NCBI GenBank assembly: GCA_019637395.1
Contig: JAHBVR010000008.1
Span: forward strand, 124,001-188,000
Origin: Vulcanimicrobiota bacterium
GTDB taxonomy: Bacteria; Vulcanimicrobiota; Xenobia; Xenobiales; JADMJV01
Length of the DNA: 64,000 nt
Reading direction: 5' to 3'
Shown: in pieces, positions 44,966 to 54,641 of the stretch
Numbering within the stretch: position 1 is the stretch's first letter
Layout of the letters: every line of letters starts with the position of its first letter
The notes under the pieces: model-generated
Database searches by the model: none
What the model saw: the letters and a program-made list of their open reading frames with translations, nothing else
What the model was told of the DNA's origin: nothing
Made by a program: the position numbers and the translations under genes

Positions 44966-45791
44966 GCACAATCCAATCGAGTTCCAACGGTTGCGGCGTC
45001 AAACCAGCCAGATGGGCCCGTCGATAAAACTCGGCCACCGCCTTCAAGCCATCCTCACCTGGATCGAGGGTTGACTGGTTGACGTAGCGTAAGACGAACT
45101 CTCGGCAGCGATCCCGGTCCAGGCCGCGGGCCAGAGGCAGCGCCTGATCCAGGGCCGGCTCCACTTCCTCCAGAGCCAGCGCGATGCTGTCGTGCAGTGC
45201 CTGGGCCAGTTGGCGCTGCACTTCTGCGGAAAGATCGCGGCGCACCCCGTTCACTCCCAGGGGAATGGGCAGACCCGTTTGCTCGTGCCACCAGGCCCCC
45301 AGGTCCGCCACCAGCTTCAGTCCAGCCTCGCGGTAGCTCATCTGGCCTTCGTGGATAACCACGGCGGCCAGCGTTTCTCCTGACAGCACCGCCTCCAAAG
45401 TTTGATCGAAACGCACCGGTAGCGTGCGCTGTCCGGGACTCCATAGATGAGTGAGCCAGTGGGCCGAAGTCAGATCTCCCGGGCTGGCCAGCCAGCCGGC
45501 CCTTACCTCGGCTTCACTCGTCTCGGGGCGGGCCACCACCAGCGGGCCGGTACCGTGTCCCAAACTGATGCCACAAGCAATGGGACGGTAGTTCCGAAAA
45601 GACTGGGCCAAAGCGGCAAAGGAAAAGGCCGTCATCTCCAGTCTTCCGTCCAGCGACCAGCGGTTGAGTTGCTGCATCGGCTGCAACTCGTGCACGATCT
45701 CCAGTCCGGTTGTGTCCACGCGCCCCTGGTTGATGCCGTAAAACATAAAGGCATCGTCCGCGTCCGGGGTATGCCCGATACGGATTTTCAA
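44934..45791 (-). CDS. mqnD: MqnD-type menaquinone biosynthesis protein
   Basis: 285 residues from a TTG overlapping the upstream stop (TTGA). The family start IRIGHTPDADDAFMFYGINQG, LEMTAFSFAALAQSF, ISLGHGTGPLVVARP and VVIHEGQMSY match the MqnA/MqnD group. MqnD converts cyclic dehypoxanthinyl futalosine to 1,4-dihydroxy-6-naphthoate, so menaquinone is probably made by the futalosine route. MqnA itself is close in sequence, and the split between the two is not certain from this alone. Other mqn genes are not in the window. Confidence 0.8.
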   Translation of the reverse strand: MKIRIGHTPDADDAFMFYGINQGRVDTTGLEIVHELQPMQQLNRWSLDGRLEMTAFSFAALAQSFRNYRPIACGISLGHGTGPLVVARPETSEAEVRAGWLASPGDLTSAHWLTHLWSPGQRTLPVRFDQTLEAVLSGETLAAVVIHEGQMSYREAGLKLVADLGAWWHEQTGLPIPLGVNGVRRDLSAEVQRQLAQALHDSIALALEEVEPALDQALPLARGLDRDRCREFVLRYVNQSTLDPGEDGLKAVAEFYRRAHLAGLTPQPLELDWIVPTSWGKSRTG

Positions 45792-47368
45792 AGTTTGGCG
45801 GCCGGGTAGCTCAAGCTGTGCCCGCGTTCGTAGAGTCCGGGAATGCTCACGCTCAGGCGCCCTGTCGGCGGCAGATGGCCGCTGAGCACCCGGCCCAGGG
45901 CCTGCATGCTCAGAGGAGTATAGTTGTAGCTGCACAAAAAGGCCGGCATGTTGGGCAGGTCGCGCAAGACGTAGGGACTGGAAAGGCTGATCAGCACGGT
46001 GCGCCCATTGGCCTCCAGCAGCCGCTCTCCCAACTCGCGGGTGGCGTCCGGCAGGCGATGCCGGGCATAGACAGTAAAAAGCACCGTGTCGCAGGCGCGG
46101 GCCTGCTGCAGGATATGTTCCAGCGCCGGACCGCGAGTCTCGGCCGGATAGTAGGCCTCCTGCACCTCCACACCCTCTAATTGCATATGCTGCAAGGCGC
46201 CGTCGCTACGGCGCATCTCTCCCAGGGGAGTGAGCGGCAGCAAGTCCGGGCTGAGCACCAGCACCTTTCCCGGCCCCAGAGGGAGCAGGTCCTGATTGCG
46301 CACCAGGGTGACGGTGCGTTCGACGATCTGGCGCATCTGTTCATTCTGTTCGGCGAAGTGAGGATTATAGTGGAGCCGCTTCATGGTGGGCAGCGAGTCC
46401 CGCATCAACTCCAGACGGCGCAGCGATTCCTCGAGGCGCTCGCGGCTCAGCCGGCCGCTTTCTACCGCTTCCACCAGCGCCCGCACGGCCTCTAGATGTT
46501 CGGGATAGCCACGACCGCAGATGATCATATCGGCCCCCGCCTCCACGGCCATGACCGCGGACTCCCCGGCGCCATAGTGCTCGGCGATGGCTTTCATCTC
46601 CATGGAGTCGGTGAAAATGACTCCTTCGAAATGCAGCAACTGGCGCAGCAGTCCGTTGAGGATGGGCTGCGAGAGAGTAGCCGGGCGCCCGGGACGCGAA
46701 TCCAGGGCGGGAAAAGTAATGTGGGCCGTCATGACGCCCTCGCAGCCGGCTTCGACGCAACCCTGGAAAGGCACCAGTTCCCGCGAGCGCAGTCGATCGA
46801 GGGAATGAGGCAGCGTGGGTAGAGAGAGATGAGAATCCAGACTGGTGGCTCCGTGGCCCGGAAAATGCTTGGCGGTGGCAGCCACCCCGCCCTGGCGCAG
46901 TCCCAGGCAGGCGGCCTGTCCCTGGCGGCTCACTTCTTCGGGATCCTCGCCAAAAGAGCGCACCCCGATGATGGGATTGTCAGGGTTGCTGTTGACGTCC
47001 ACGCAGGGCGCGAAGTCGACGTGGAAACCCAGTTGATGCAATTGCCGGCCCATAATTTCGTGAGCCTGGCGCGTCAGCTCCGGGTCGCCGGCCGCGCCCA
47101 GGGCCATCAAACCCGGCGTCAGCACGCTATCGGAAAAGCGCACCCGGTCGACCAGACCACCTTCTTGATCGATGGCCACGATCGGATCGCATAGCTCTTC
47201 CATTTGCTCCATCAGGCGCACCAGTTGAGGACGGTCACGCAGATTGTGAGCGAACAACAGCACCCCCCCCCAGCGGTGTGATTTCAGGTGCTGGATACAT
47301 TCGGGCCCCAGTTCCGGGCCGGGTATATTGATCATGACTAAGCGGGCGGCCAGGTCGGAGAGATTCAT
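45788..47368 (-). CDS. nagZ: Glycoside hydrolase family 3 beta-N-acetylhexosaminidase (NagZ type)
   Basis: 526 residues, with no signal peptide, so probably cytosolic. The NagZ signature KHFPGHGATSLDSH and the nucleophile region EGVIFTDSMEMKA are present, together with IVAIDQEGGLVDRVRF. A C-terminal GH3-C domain (about 350-520) makes it longer than Proteobacterial NagZ, as in the Gram-positive type. It likely releases N-acetylglucosamine during cell-wall recycling. It overlaps mqnD and follows the unknown tryptophan-rich gene by 13 bases. Confidence 0.9.
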   Translation of the reverse strand: MNLSDLAARLVMINIPGPELGPECIQHLKSHRWGGVLLFAHNLRDRPQLVRLMEQMEELCDPIVAIDQEGGLVDRVRFSDSVLTPGLMALGAAGDPELTRQAHEIMGRQLHQLGFHVDFAPCVDVNSNPDNPIIGVRSFGEDPEEVSRQGQAACLGLRQGGVAATAKHFPGHGATSLDSHLSLPTLPHSLDRLRSRELVPFQGCVEAGCEGVMTAHITFPALDSRPGRPATLSQPILNGLLRQLLHFEGVIFTDSMEMKAIAEHYGAGESAVMAVEAGADMIICGRGYPEHLEAVRALVEAVESGRLSRERLEESLRRLELMRDSLPTMKRLHYNPHFAEQNEQMRQIVERTVTLVRNQDLLPLGPGKVLVLSPDLLPLTPLGEMRRSDGALQHMQLEGVEVQEAYYPAETRGPALEHILQQARACDTVLFTVYARHRLPDATRELGERLLEANGRTVLISLSSPYVLRDLPNMPAFLCSYNYTPLSMQALGRVLSGHLPPTGRLSVSIPGLYERGHSLSYPAAKL

Positions 47369-47381
47369 CGGGGAGTCCCTT

Positions 47382-48659
47382 TCACACGAGCTTTGGCCCA
47401 GGGGTTCTGTCCAGAACTGGAAAATCCCTCAATAAAAGTCCCTCGAGTTGGTCGAAACGTTGTTCTAAGAGTCGCACCACCGGACCGCTCAGGGGGTCGT
47501 AGCCTTCCAGCCAGGCGGCCAGCCACTCGCCGGCCTCGTGGGCCCATTGATATTCCGGGAAATCCACCCCGTGGCGCTGATATTGCACCTGCACCAGCGT
47601 GGTCAGCAAGCGTCCCAGCCGCAGTTGGCGTTGCAGGCGCTCGCCTTCTTTCTTGGCGGTGCCGGCGGGGGGACCGGTGGTGGCCTTGAAAAGCCAGTTG
47701 CGCCAAGGGTTCTGGCGTACAAAGTCGCGGCTGATTGGCGCGTCCGGCTCCAACCAGCGGAAGATATGCACTGCCTTGACTCCGGCCGGACAGGCGGGCA
47801 GGGCGGTCTGAAAATCGGACCAGGCCGGACCTACCTCCTGTTGCCAGCCGGGCAGTAGCTTTTGCCAGCGCAGCAAAGCCAGGCCCAGGGCCTGCACGGC
47901 CGGTTCCAGTCCGAGAATTTGCCCCTGATAGGGAGCCAGGCAGTAGACAAAATCGCAGGACCAGTCCTGAAACCAGAGCAACAGACTGTGCTGGATTTGA
48001 TGGGCCAGTTCGGCGTCCAGCGGCAGGGCCTCGGCCAGAGTTCCCCATTGCAAGGCGGCCGTGGCCGGCTGCAAGCCCGTCATGCACAGGTTGGCCACCT
48101 GCTCCCACTCCTCCAGGGCCTGGCTCCAGCGCCAACCTGCTTCTTCCAGATAGTTCACGTCGGGATGCTGAAAATAAGACTGCAATTGTTGCAGGCATTG
48201 CAAAAAAGCCCGTAGCGCGCTTTCTCCCTCGGTGGAAAAGGGTCCCAGGCCCCGGCGCAGACTCTGCACTCCCAGGCTCAGGCGCTGCCAGCTTTCGCGC
48301 AGCGTCGGCTTAAGCTCCTCAGGGCTCACACGCTGGCGGGCCAGTTCAAAGAGGACGGGTGAAAACCAACCATCCAGAGTGCGGCCGGAATCCAGTTTGA
48401 GCGATTGACCCAGTGTCTCCAGCACGGGGTCCAGAGCCAAATGGTCGCCGGCTCGTGGGTTTTGGCGCCACTGTTGGACCAGCCGGCGCTGCCATTCGTT
48501 CAGGTTGGGCGGGGGCTGCGACTGGGTCCAACGATAAACGAAGTGATGAAGGGTAATGATGAGATCGCCGGCGGGTTGCTCCAGTCCCAGCAGCCCCCAG
48601 GCCAGTCTCCGTCTCAGCAGCTCCAGAATGGTCGAATCAACGACCGGTGGCGGATGCAC
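47382..48659 (-). CDS. Tryptophan- and leucine-rich protein of unknown function
   Basis: 425 residues that I cannot assign. The sequence is helical in character, unusually rich in Trp, Gln and Leu (WRWSQALEEWEQVANLCM, ALLRWQKLLPGWQQEVGPAW), with no signal peptide, membrane segment or Cys cluster. It begins inside the last 23 bases of the FHA gene and is followed closely by nagZ, so its expression is tied to both. A scaffold or adaptor for FHA-linked signalling is one guess, without direct evidence. Confidence 0.65.
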   Translation of the reverse strand: MHPPPVVDSTILELLRRRLAWGLLGLEQPAGDLIITLHHFVYRWTQSQPPPNLNEWQRRLVQQWRQNPRAGDHLALDPVLETLGQSLKLDSGRTLDGWFSPVLFELARQRVSPEELKPTLRESWQRLSLGVQSLRRGLGPFSTEGESALRAFLQCLQQLQSYFQHPDVNYLEEAGWRWSQALEEWEQVANLCMTGLQPATAALQWGTLAEALPLDAELAHQIQHSLLLWFQDWSCDFVYCLAPYQGQILGLEPAVQALGLALLRWQKLLPGWQQEVGPAWSDFQTALPACPAGVKAVHIFRWLEPDAPISRDFVRQNPWRNWLFKATTGPPAGTAKKEGERLQRQLRLGRLLTTLVQVQYQRHGVDFPEYQWAHEAGEWLAAWLEGYDPLSGPVVRLLEQRFDQLEGLLLRDFPVLDRTPGPKLV

Positions 48660-50922
48660 GCTTACGCGACTCTGCCTTCGCGAACTGCAGCAGAGTCAAG
48701 CTCGACAGACGGATGCGGTCGCCGGTATGGATCTCGCGCTCACCGCCTTGCAGCAGGGACATGCCGTTCAGAAAAGTGGGATTGGTTTCGCTGCGATGCT
48801 GCACGAAGAAACGGCCGTCGCGATGCACCAGGGCTACGTGGATGCGGGAAACCTCCAAGTCGCTGAGACGCACATCGCAATTCTTGCCGCGGCCGATGAG
48901 CAGGCGCTGCTTGGAAAAGGGATAGACCTTGTCCTGATCCTGGTCGACGCCCGACTCGACCACGATCTGGAAACTTTGCAGCACTTCCACCACGGCCCGC
49001 TCCAGATAGCGGAAGGTCGACTCGCCGATGTCGATCCGATCTCCGGTCATCAGCACCACCTGGTCGCCTCGTTTCAGGGGAACGCGGTTGACCTGCACCG
49101 AGTCGTCGGGGCCCTGGTTGAGCAGGGCGAAGCGCCGGGAGCGGTAGCGCAGGGCGGCCATGTTGTTGGTGCCGTCGAGCGGAATATCAAATTGGTCCGA
49201 GTTGGAGCCGAGCGTAATCACCCGGTCATCCTGCATCTCGCCGGCATTGAGAGCGATCTGGCGACCCCGATTCGGCCCGGAGGTGAAGTCGAAAACAAAG
49301 TCCGAAGCGTCCCTCCAGGGCCAGGACAGCGGAATCAGTTCCTGGGGGCGGTCGTCGCTGACCGGCATGGGAGTTCGGCCCGGCGCCGAGCCGCTCAGCG
49401 TCGGAACCGTCGACGGATCCAGGGGCGTGGTCTGGGGAGTGGTGGTATCGATGGGTCGATTGGTCACCTCGCGCGTGGGCGGCTCGGGGACAGGCGCGGT
49501 GGGACGCACCGGAGTCAGATCCGAGCGGGAGCCCAGGCCGCCGGTATTGCGGCCGATCAGGGTTGGCTCCATGCGCGGCGGCGTAGGCGGTTTGGGCACA
49601 CGGAAGGTAGTGGGCGCCTCCGGTTCGTCGATGGTGGTTTCCGTTTCGACGCGACTGAAGGGCACAGGCGGAGTGGGAGCCACCCCGAGCGAGCCGCTGC
49701 CGGGGAAGTTGCGGGGTACGATGCCGCCTCCCCCTTCCGGCGGCGGCGCCGGAGCCTGGGCCGAATTCAGGGAAATCGAACGGGGTGGGCCGGACGGCTC
49801 GCTGGGACGGCCCCAGGGCGAGGGAGGACCGGCCTGGGCGGCCCAGTCTTCCTGGGGGGGAGAAACCGGGGGCGCCGAGGGGGGCAACGGCACGCTGGCC
49901 GGCCGAACCGGCGGAGCGGGGCGCTCTACGTCCTGGGGACTCCAGGTTTTTAGAGGGGTAGCGCCTTTGACGCGGCAAACCAGGGCGCTACGGCCCAGTT
50001 GGATAACGTCCCCGTCTTGTAGCAGGACCGGAGGCCCGTTGCCCACCGCCAGATCTTGAGGCTGCCCCTGGTGAACCCGGCGCACCCGAATGGCCACGCC
50101 GGGCGTGTCCGACTCGGACAGTCCATAAGCGTTATCGCGGCTCTGCCAGACGACGTAGGCCGCTTCTTTGGGCAGGCTGTCGTCCTGCAACAGCACTCCC
50201 TGGCCGCGCCGCGGATCATCCCGGCCCATGGCCCGGCCCACGATGCCGACCTGCTCCTTGAGCACGAAAATCTCGCCTTTGTCGGGGCCCTGGGCGACGG
50301 TGAACTGAATCTCGTTGGTGGCCTGGTCACTGGCGCCGTAGTCCCGCTCCAGGTAGGTTCCGCTTGGCTGCCGCGGAGCTTCGGGCTCGGCGGCGCGCGG
50401 CTGCGGGCGGCTGTCCAGTCGGTTGGTGTTGGGGGGAGCCGCCCCCGCCCCGGCGGGGTTGCGTTCAGCGCTCAGATTGGAAAGCGCCTCCAGGATATTA
50501 CCCACCATCATTTTGTGGGTCTTGGAGCTATCTTCTTTAGGCGGCGCGGCGGCCGGCGCGCCGCGCAGGGCCACCTGAGACTGTTCGCTGGCGGGTTCCA
50601 CTTCCAGCACCAGGTAACCCATTTGGATCTTGTGGCCCTTTTCCAGCGGGCGAGGCGTCTTCTTGTCGACTGGCAGGCCTTCTACCAGGGTGGGGTTGGT
50701 TTTGGACTGATGGTGGACGAAATAGGCTTTTTTCTTCTCGTTCCAGCGCAGTTCGGCATGGACGCGCGAAACCGTCGGTTCGTAGAAAAACATGTAGCCC
50801 GGGGCGGTCTCCCCCTGGCTGGTGGCTCGGCCTAAAATATAGACTTGCTCTGTCAGGGGCACAACCAGACCTTGCTGATTGCCTTTCAGAATGCGAAGCT
50901 GATAGCCGGAATTCCAAGCCAT
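48637..50922 (-). CDS. Protein with four FHA domains
   Basis: 761 residues. FHA domains at about 7-110 and 651-748 have the phosphothreonine-binding pattern: YILGRA, SRVHAEL, NPTLVEG in the first, and LLIGRG, SRIHVAL, NPTFLNG in the last. Two more FHA-like folds at about 203-318 and 542-645 lack the SRxH motif and may be structural. A Pro-rich linker (about 320-535) joins them. No kinase or output domain is present, so it should act as a phosphopeptide-binding scaffold. It heads the FHA-unknown-nagZ-mqnD part of the operon. Confidence 0.85.
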   Translation of the reverse strand: MAWNSGYQLRILKGNQQGLVVPLTEQVYILGRATSQGETAPGYMFFYEPTVSRVHAELRWNEKKKAYFVHHQSKTNPTLVEGLPVDKKTPRPLEKGHKIQMGYLVLEVEPASEQSQVALRGAPAAAPPKEDSSKTHKMMVGNILEALSNLSAERNPAGAGAAPPNTNRLDSRPQPRAAEPEAPRQPSGTYLERDYGASDQATNEIQFTVAQGPDKGEIFVLKEQVGIVGRAMGRDDPRRGQGVLLQDDSLPKEAAYVVWQSRDNAYGLSESDTPGVAIRVRRVHQGQPQDLAVGNGPPVLLQDGDVIQLGRSALVCRVKGATPLKTWSPQDVERPAPPVRPASVPLPPSAPPVSPPQEDWAAQAGPPSPWGRPSEPSGPPRSISLNSAQAPAPPPEGGGGIVPRNFPGSGSLGVAPTPPVPFSRVETETTIDEPEAPTTFRVPKPPTPPRMEPTLIGRNTGGLGSRSDLTPVRPTAPVPEPPTREVTNRPIDTTTPQTTPLDPSTVPTLSGSAPGRTPMPVSDDRPQELIPLSWPWRDASDFVFDFTSGPNRGRQIALNAGEMQDDRVITLGSNSDQFDIPLDGTNNMAALRYRSRRFALLNQGPDDSVQVNRVPLKRGDQVVLMTGDRIDIGESTFRYLERAVVEVLQSFQIVVESGVDQDQDKVYPFSKQRLLIGRGKNCDVRLSDLEVSRIHVALVHRDGRFFVQHRSETNPTFLNGMSLLQGGEREIHTGDRIRLSSLTLLQFAKAESRKRASATGR

Positions 50923-50988
50923 TCAGGATACGTTCGCGGACTGCTTAGCCCGCCCCTTCGTGAGTCGTGTTCGTGACGGAAAAGGGTG

Positions 50989-52626
50989 CTACGGAGCGTT
51001 TTCTTCGGCTGCCGCCAATTCGCTCTCGATGCTGTTGAGCAACTCGTCCAGGCCCGAGCCGTCCAGCGCCGAGATCAGAAAGCGCCCTTGCTGGCGCAGT
51101 TCGTCCTGTTCTTCCGGGCTGAGTCGATCGATCTTGTTCAGGACCACCAATTGCGGAAGGTTGTCGATGGCCAGGTCGCCGAGAATCTGTTCCACCGCCT
51201 CCAACTGGCGTCCGTGCTCGGGATCGGAGGCATCGAGCAGATGCACCAGCAGGTCGGCGCCGGACAACTCCTCCAGGGTGGCTCGGAAGGCTTTGGCCAG
51301 ATCTTCGGGCAGATCGCGGATGAAACCGACGGTGTCGGTGAGCAGCACAAAACGCCCGGAAGGTAGGCGGAGCCGGCGTGTGGTGGTTTCCAGGGTGGCG
51401 AACATACGCTGCTCGGCCAGTACCTGGCTATGCGTCAGGCGATTCAACAGGGTGGATTTGCCGGCATTGGTGTAGCCTACGATGGAGACGATAGGCAGGT
51501 CGTTCTTCTGGCGGCGATCGCGGCGCAGCTTGCGTTGGCGTGAGAGTTCGTCTAATTCTTTTTCGAGCCGGTTGATGCGGTCGCGAATGCGCCGCTGCCA
51601 CACTTCCATCTTGGTCTCGCCCGGGCCGCGGGCGCCGATACCGCCGGTGAGACGCGAGAGGAAATTGTCCTTTAGAACCAGCCGCGGCAGCGTGTACTTG
51701 AGCATGGCCAGCTCGACTTGCACTTTGCCGGCCCCGCTATGGGCGCGCCGGGCGAAGATGTTGAGAATGAGCTGGGTGCGGTCCCATACCTCCAGTTCGC
51801 CGAACTCGGAGATGGCGCGTACCTGTGAAGAGGATAGTTCGCCGTCGAAGATCAGCAGGTCGACCCCCTGTTGCATACATTGGACATAAAGATCTTTGAG
51901 TTTGCCGCTGCCTACTACGTAGCGGGGGTCGAGTTGTTGGCGGCGTTGGGTGACCACTTCGACCACCTCGAGATCGGCCGACTCGGCCAGGTTGCGCAGT
52001 TCATCCAGGTTGCGCTTGAGCCGGTCCAGCGAAGAGGTGGTTACGCCCACCAGCAAAGCCTGGCGCTTGCCTCCGTGCTCGTGGCTCTTTTCCCAATGGT
52101 CGGCCAATTCGCGTTCCAGGCCGTCGATGAAATGGTCGAAATCCTGAGGCAATTGATGCAGACTGGAAGAGGCTTCGCTCTGACAGGGATCTTGCGGATC
52201 GTGGCCGGGTTTCAGATGGGCCCAGTAGACCTTGCCGGGCAGGCCCTGCTCGGTCGCTTCCAGGGCCACGATGGCGTCGAAGCGCAGCAAGGCCAGGTCG
52301 GTCAGGTCATCCTGGCTGAGCGGTTCGCCCTGCAGGTGGGTGTGCACGAAGCGCAGGCCGCGCAGGCGTGTTTTGCCAGCGCGGTAACGGCCCAGGCCGG
52401 TCAGCGTGATTTGGCGCGCATCGCCCACGAAAACATCCTGGACGCGCCCGCGCCGATCCAGAAAGAGCCCCACCTGGCGTGAGATTTCCCGCGAGATCTC
52501 ACAGATGGTGCGAGCCAGTTCGGGACTTACAATCTGGTCGGGATGGACGCGTCTCTGGTAAAGTTTCTCCAGCCGCTGTTTGTGACTGGGTTTGAGACCG
52601 AGCAGATTGCCGTGAACTTTGTGCAC
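50989..52626 (-). CDS. hflX: Ribosome-associated GTPase HflX
   Basis: 545 residues with a long N-terminal region. The HflX glycine-rich segment GGIGARGPGETKME and LDPRYVVGSGKL, the G1 motif GYTNAGKST, the G3 motif DTVGFI and the G4 motif NKID are all intact. HflX splits stalled ribosomes after stress. The first 180 residues precede the standard HflX N-domain and show the extended form found in some phyla. It follows the epimerase gene by nine bases. Confidence 0.95.
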   Translation of the reverse strand: MHKVHGNLLGLKPSHKQRLEKLYQRRVHPDQIVSPELARTICEISREISRQVGLFLDRRGRVQDVFVGDARQITLTGLGRYRAGKTRLRGLRFVHTHLQGEPLSQDDLTDLALLRFDAIVALEATEQGLPGKVYWAHLKPGHDPQDPCQSEASSSLHQLPQDFDHFIDGLERELADHWEKSHEHGGKRQALLVGVTTSSLDRLKRNLDELRNLAESADLEVVEVVTQRRQQLDPRYVVGSGKLKDLYVQCMQQGVDLLIFDGELSSSQVRAISEFGELEVWDRTQLILNIFARRAHSGAGKVQVELAMLKYTLPRLVLKDNFLSRLTGGIGARGPGETKMEVWQRRIRDRINRLEKELDELSRQRKLRRDRRQKNDLPIVSIVGYTNAGKSTLLNRLTHSQVLAEQRMFATLETTTRRLRLPSGRFVLLTDTVGFIRDLPEDLAKAFRATLEELSGADLLVHLLDASDPEHGRQLEAVEQILGDLAIDNLPQLVVLNKIDRLSPEEQDELRQQGRFLISALDGSGLDELLNSIESELAAAEENAP

Positions 52627-52635
52627 TGAGGGGAA

Positions 52636-53625
52636 CTACCAGTTTTGGTCCTGGACCTCCTCCAGCAGGCCCGAGGCTTGTGGATAAGCCTCGTGAAACC
52701 ATTGGAGGTAGCGGTCCAATCCGGCCTCGATGTCCAGCTCGGCCTCAAATCCAAGCAGTTCGCGTGCTTTCCCGGTGGCCGCGAAATGCCGGTCCACGTC
52801 GGAGGGGCGGGCGCGGCGAAACTCCGGTTGCAGATCGGCGCGCCCCATTTTTTGCAACAGCAACTCGGCGATGCGGGCGATGCTGACTTCCCGGCCGCGA
52901 GCCAGATTAACGATCTGGCCGCGCCCTTCCGGTCGCTCGGCGGCCAGCATCAGGCCCCGGGCGGTGTCGCTGACATGGGTAAAGTCGCGGGTCTGGGAGC
53001 CGTCGCCGAAGATAATGGGCGCCAGGCCGTTGGCGATGCGCACCACAAAGCGGGGAATCACCTCGCCGCTGGCGCCCTGGTGATGTTCGCGGGGGCCGTA
53101 GGTGTTGAAGGGCCGGGCCACCGTCACCGGCAGTTCGGCCGCCAGCGTGTAAACTTCGCCGGCCAGCTTGGAAGCGCCGTAAACGGTGGTGGGACGCAGG
53201 GGATGTTGTTCGTCCATCGGGGTGTGCAGCGCGCTTCCATAGATCTCGCTGGACGAACAGTAGAGGAAGCGTTGTAGATGGGGGGCGTGCCGGCGGCAGG
53301 CTTCCAGCACCGCCAGAGTGCCGGTGGCGTTGATTTCATGGACTACCATGGGTTGATGAAACGAGCGTCGCAGGCAGGCGACCGCGAGGTGGAAGACGTG
53401 AGTGACCTCGGCCAGGCGATCGCTCCAGGCCTCGGGCTCCATGATGGTTCCGTGAACAAATTTGAGTCCCAGGGCTTCGGCTTGTTTCAAATTGTCGCGT
53501 GTGCCCACCGAGAGGTCGTCCACGGCCACGACCTGAGCTTCGGCGGCCACCAGCGCATCGCAAAGATGGCTGCCGATGAAGCCGGCGCCCCCGGTCACCA
53601 GGACTTTTTGCCCGGCCCAACTCAC
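52636..53625 (-). CDS. NAD-dependent sugar-nucleotide epimerase/dehydratase
   Basis: 329 residues from a GTG that overlaps the upstream stop as GTGA. The Rossmann motif TGGAGFIGSHLCDAL, the catalytic SSSEIYGS region, YGASKLAGE with Tyr and Lys, and RPFNTYGPREHHQG mark an extended short-chain dehydrogenase acting on a nucleotide sugar, close to UDP-glucuronate decarboxylase or 4-epimerases. Substrate not determinable. Its partner is the coupled Gfo/Idh/MocA gene, as in surface-polysaccharide sugar pathways. Confidence 0.88.
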   Translation of the reverse strand: MSWAGQKVLVTGGAGFIGSHLCDALVAAEAQVVAVDDLSVGTRDNLKQAEALGLKFVHGTIMEPEAWSDRLAEVTHVFHLAVACLRRSFHQPMVVHEINATGTLAVLEACRRHAPHLQRFLYCSSSEIYGSALHTPMDEQHPLRPTTVYGASKLAGEVYTLAAELPVTVARPFNTYGPREHHQGASGEVIPRFVVRIANGLAPIIFGDGSQTRDFTHVSDTARGLMLAAERPEGRGQIVNLARGREVSIARIAELLLQKMGRADLQPEFRRARPSDVDRHFAATGKARELLGFEAELDIEAGLDRYLQWFHEAYPQASGLLEEVQDQNW

Positions 53626-54641
53626 GCCAGGTTGAGCTCCACCGGAGCACCCCGCTGTTGAATCGAGAGCGTACCGGCTTCGATCATTTTTACTACCCGC
53701 AAGCCCGCCAGGCCATCGCTCAACGGTTTGGCTCCGCTGCGGATGCACTCGGCAAAATGGCGCACTTCATTTTCCAAGGCTTCTCCGGCCGGCACTTTGG
53801 GACACCAGCAATCGCCGCTGCGATAGCTGATCAGCAGTTTGTGGATCTCCTTTTCGTCGGTGACGGTGATGCCTTTGTCGTAGACTTTGACCCGTTCGGA
53901 CGGTTCCAGGTCATCATAAACGATCATTTGCTTTTCTCCCCCCAGCAGGGTCCGCCGCAGTTTGACGGGCGCCAGCCAGTTGGCGTGGATATGCGCCACC
54001 AGGTTGTCTGCATAAAAACAGGTCAGGTAGGCCATGTTCTCGGGTTGCCCAGGCACATGGGCGATGCCGGTGGCTGAAATGGCCAGCGGCCTGCGGTCGT
54101 GGATGAGGTAGTCCATCATGGCCAGGTCGTGCACGGCCAGGTCCCAGAGCACGTTGACGTCTCGTTGAAACAAGCCCAGATTGACGCGGGTGGAGTCGAA
54201 GTAGAGCAACCGGCCCAGCCGACCCGAGTCAAGAATGCCGCGCACCGCCTGGACGGCCGGATTGTAGAGGAAGGTGTGATCGACCATCAGGACTTTGCCG
54301 CGTTGTTCGGCCAGGTCGATCAACCGCTGGACTTTGTCGGAAGAGTCGCACAGGGGTTTTTCAACCAACACGTGGCGTCCCGATTCCAATACCTGCCGGG
54401 CCAGCTCGAAGTGAGTGTGACTGGGAGTGGCGATGCACACACCGTCGACGGCCGAGTCGGCCAGCACTTCCTCCAGGCGATGGGTGAGCTTGACGGCCGG
54501 ATAGCGCTTCTGGATGCCGAGCAGGCGCTCGGGCACCAGATCGCAGACCCAGTGCAGTTCGGTTTCGTCTGATTCCCAGAAGTTGCGCACCAGGTTGGGG
54601 CCCCAGTAGCCGCAACCGACGACGGCTATACCAACTGGCAT
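53622..54641 (-). CDS. Gfo/Idh/MocA family oxidoreductase
   Basis: 339 residues from ATG 54641, the point where the Rossmann fold begins (IAVVGCGYWGPNLVRNF). VCIATPSHTHFELARQ, HVLVEKPLCDSSDK and VDHTFLYNPA are the usual landmarks, and EKP is the catalytic lysine motif. Probably acts on a nucleotide sugar such as UDP-GlcNAc-derived uronate, together with the epimerase. It starts 16 bases before the aminopeptidase gene ends. Confidence 0.9.
   Translation of the reverse strand: MPVGIAVVGCGYWGPNLVRNFWESDETELHWVCDLVPERLLGIQKRYPAVKLTHRLEEVLADSAVDGVCIATPSHTHFELARQVLESGRHVLVEKPLCDSSDKVQRLIDLAEQRGKVLMVDHTFLYNPAVQAVRGILDSGRLGRLLYFDSTRVNLGLFQRDVNVLWDLAVHDLAMMDYLIHDRRPLAISATGIAHVPGQPENMAYLTCFYADNLVAHIHANWLAPVKLRRTLLGGEKQMIVYDDLEPSERVKVYDKGITVTDEKEIHKLLISYRSGDCWCPKVPAGEALENEVRHFAECIRSGAKPLSDGLAGLRVVKMIEAGTLSIQQRGAPVELNLA

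Noticed and set aside
49226-49978. Leftward frame of 250 codons within the FHA gene
   Set aside because: Arises from the Pro-rich linker read in another frame; Arg- and Pro-rich with no domain.
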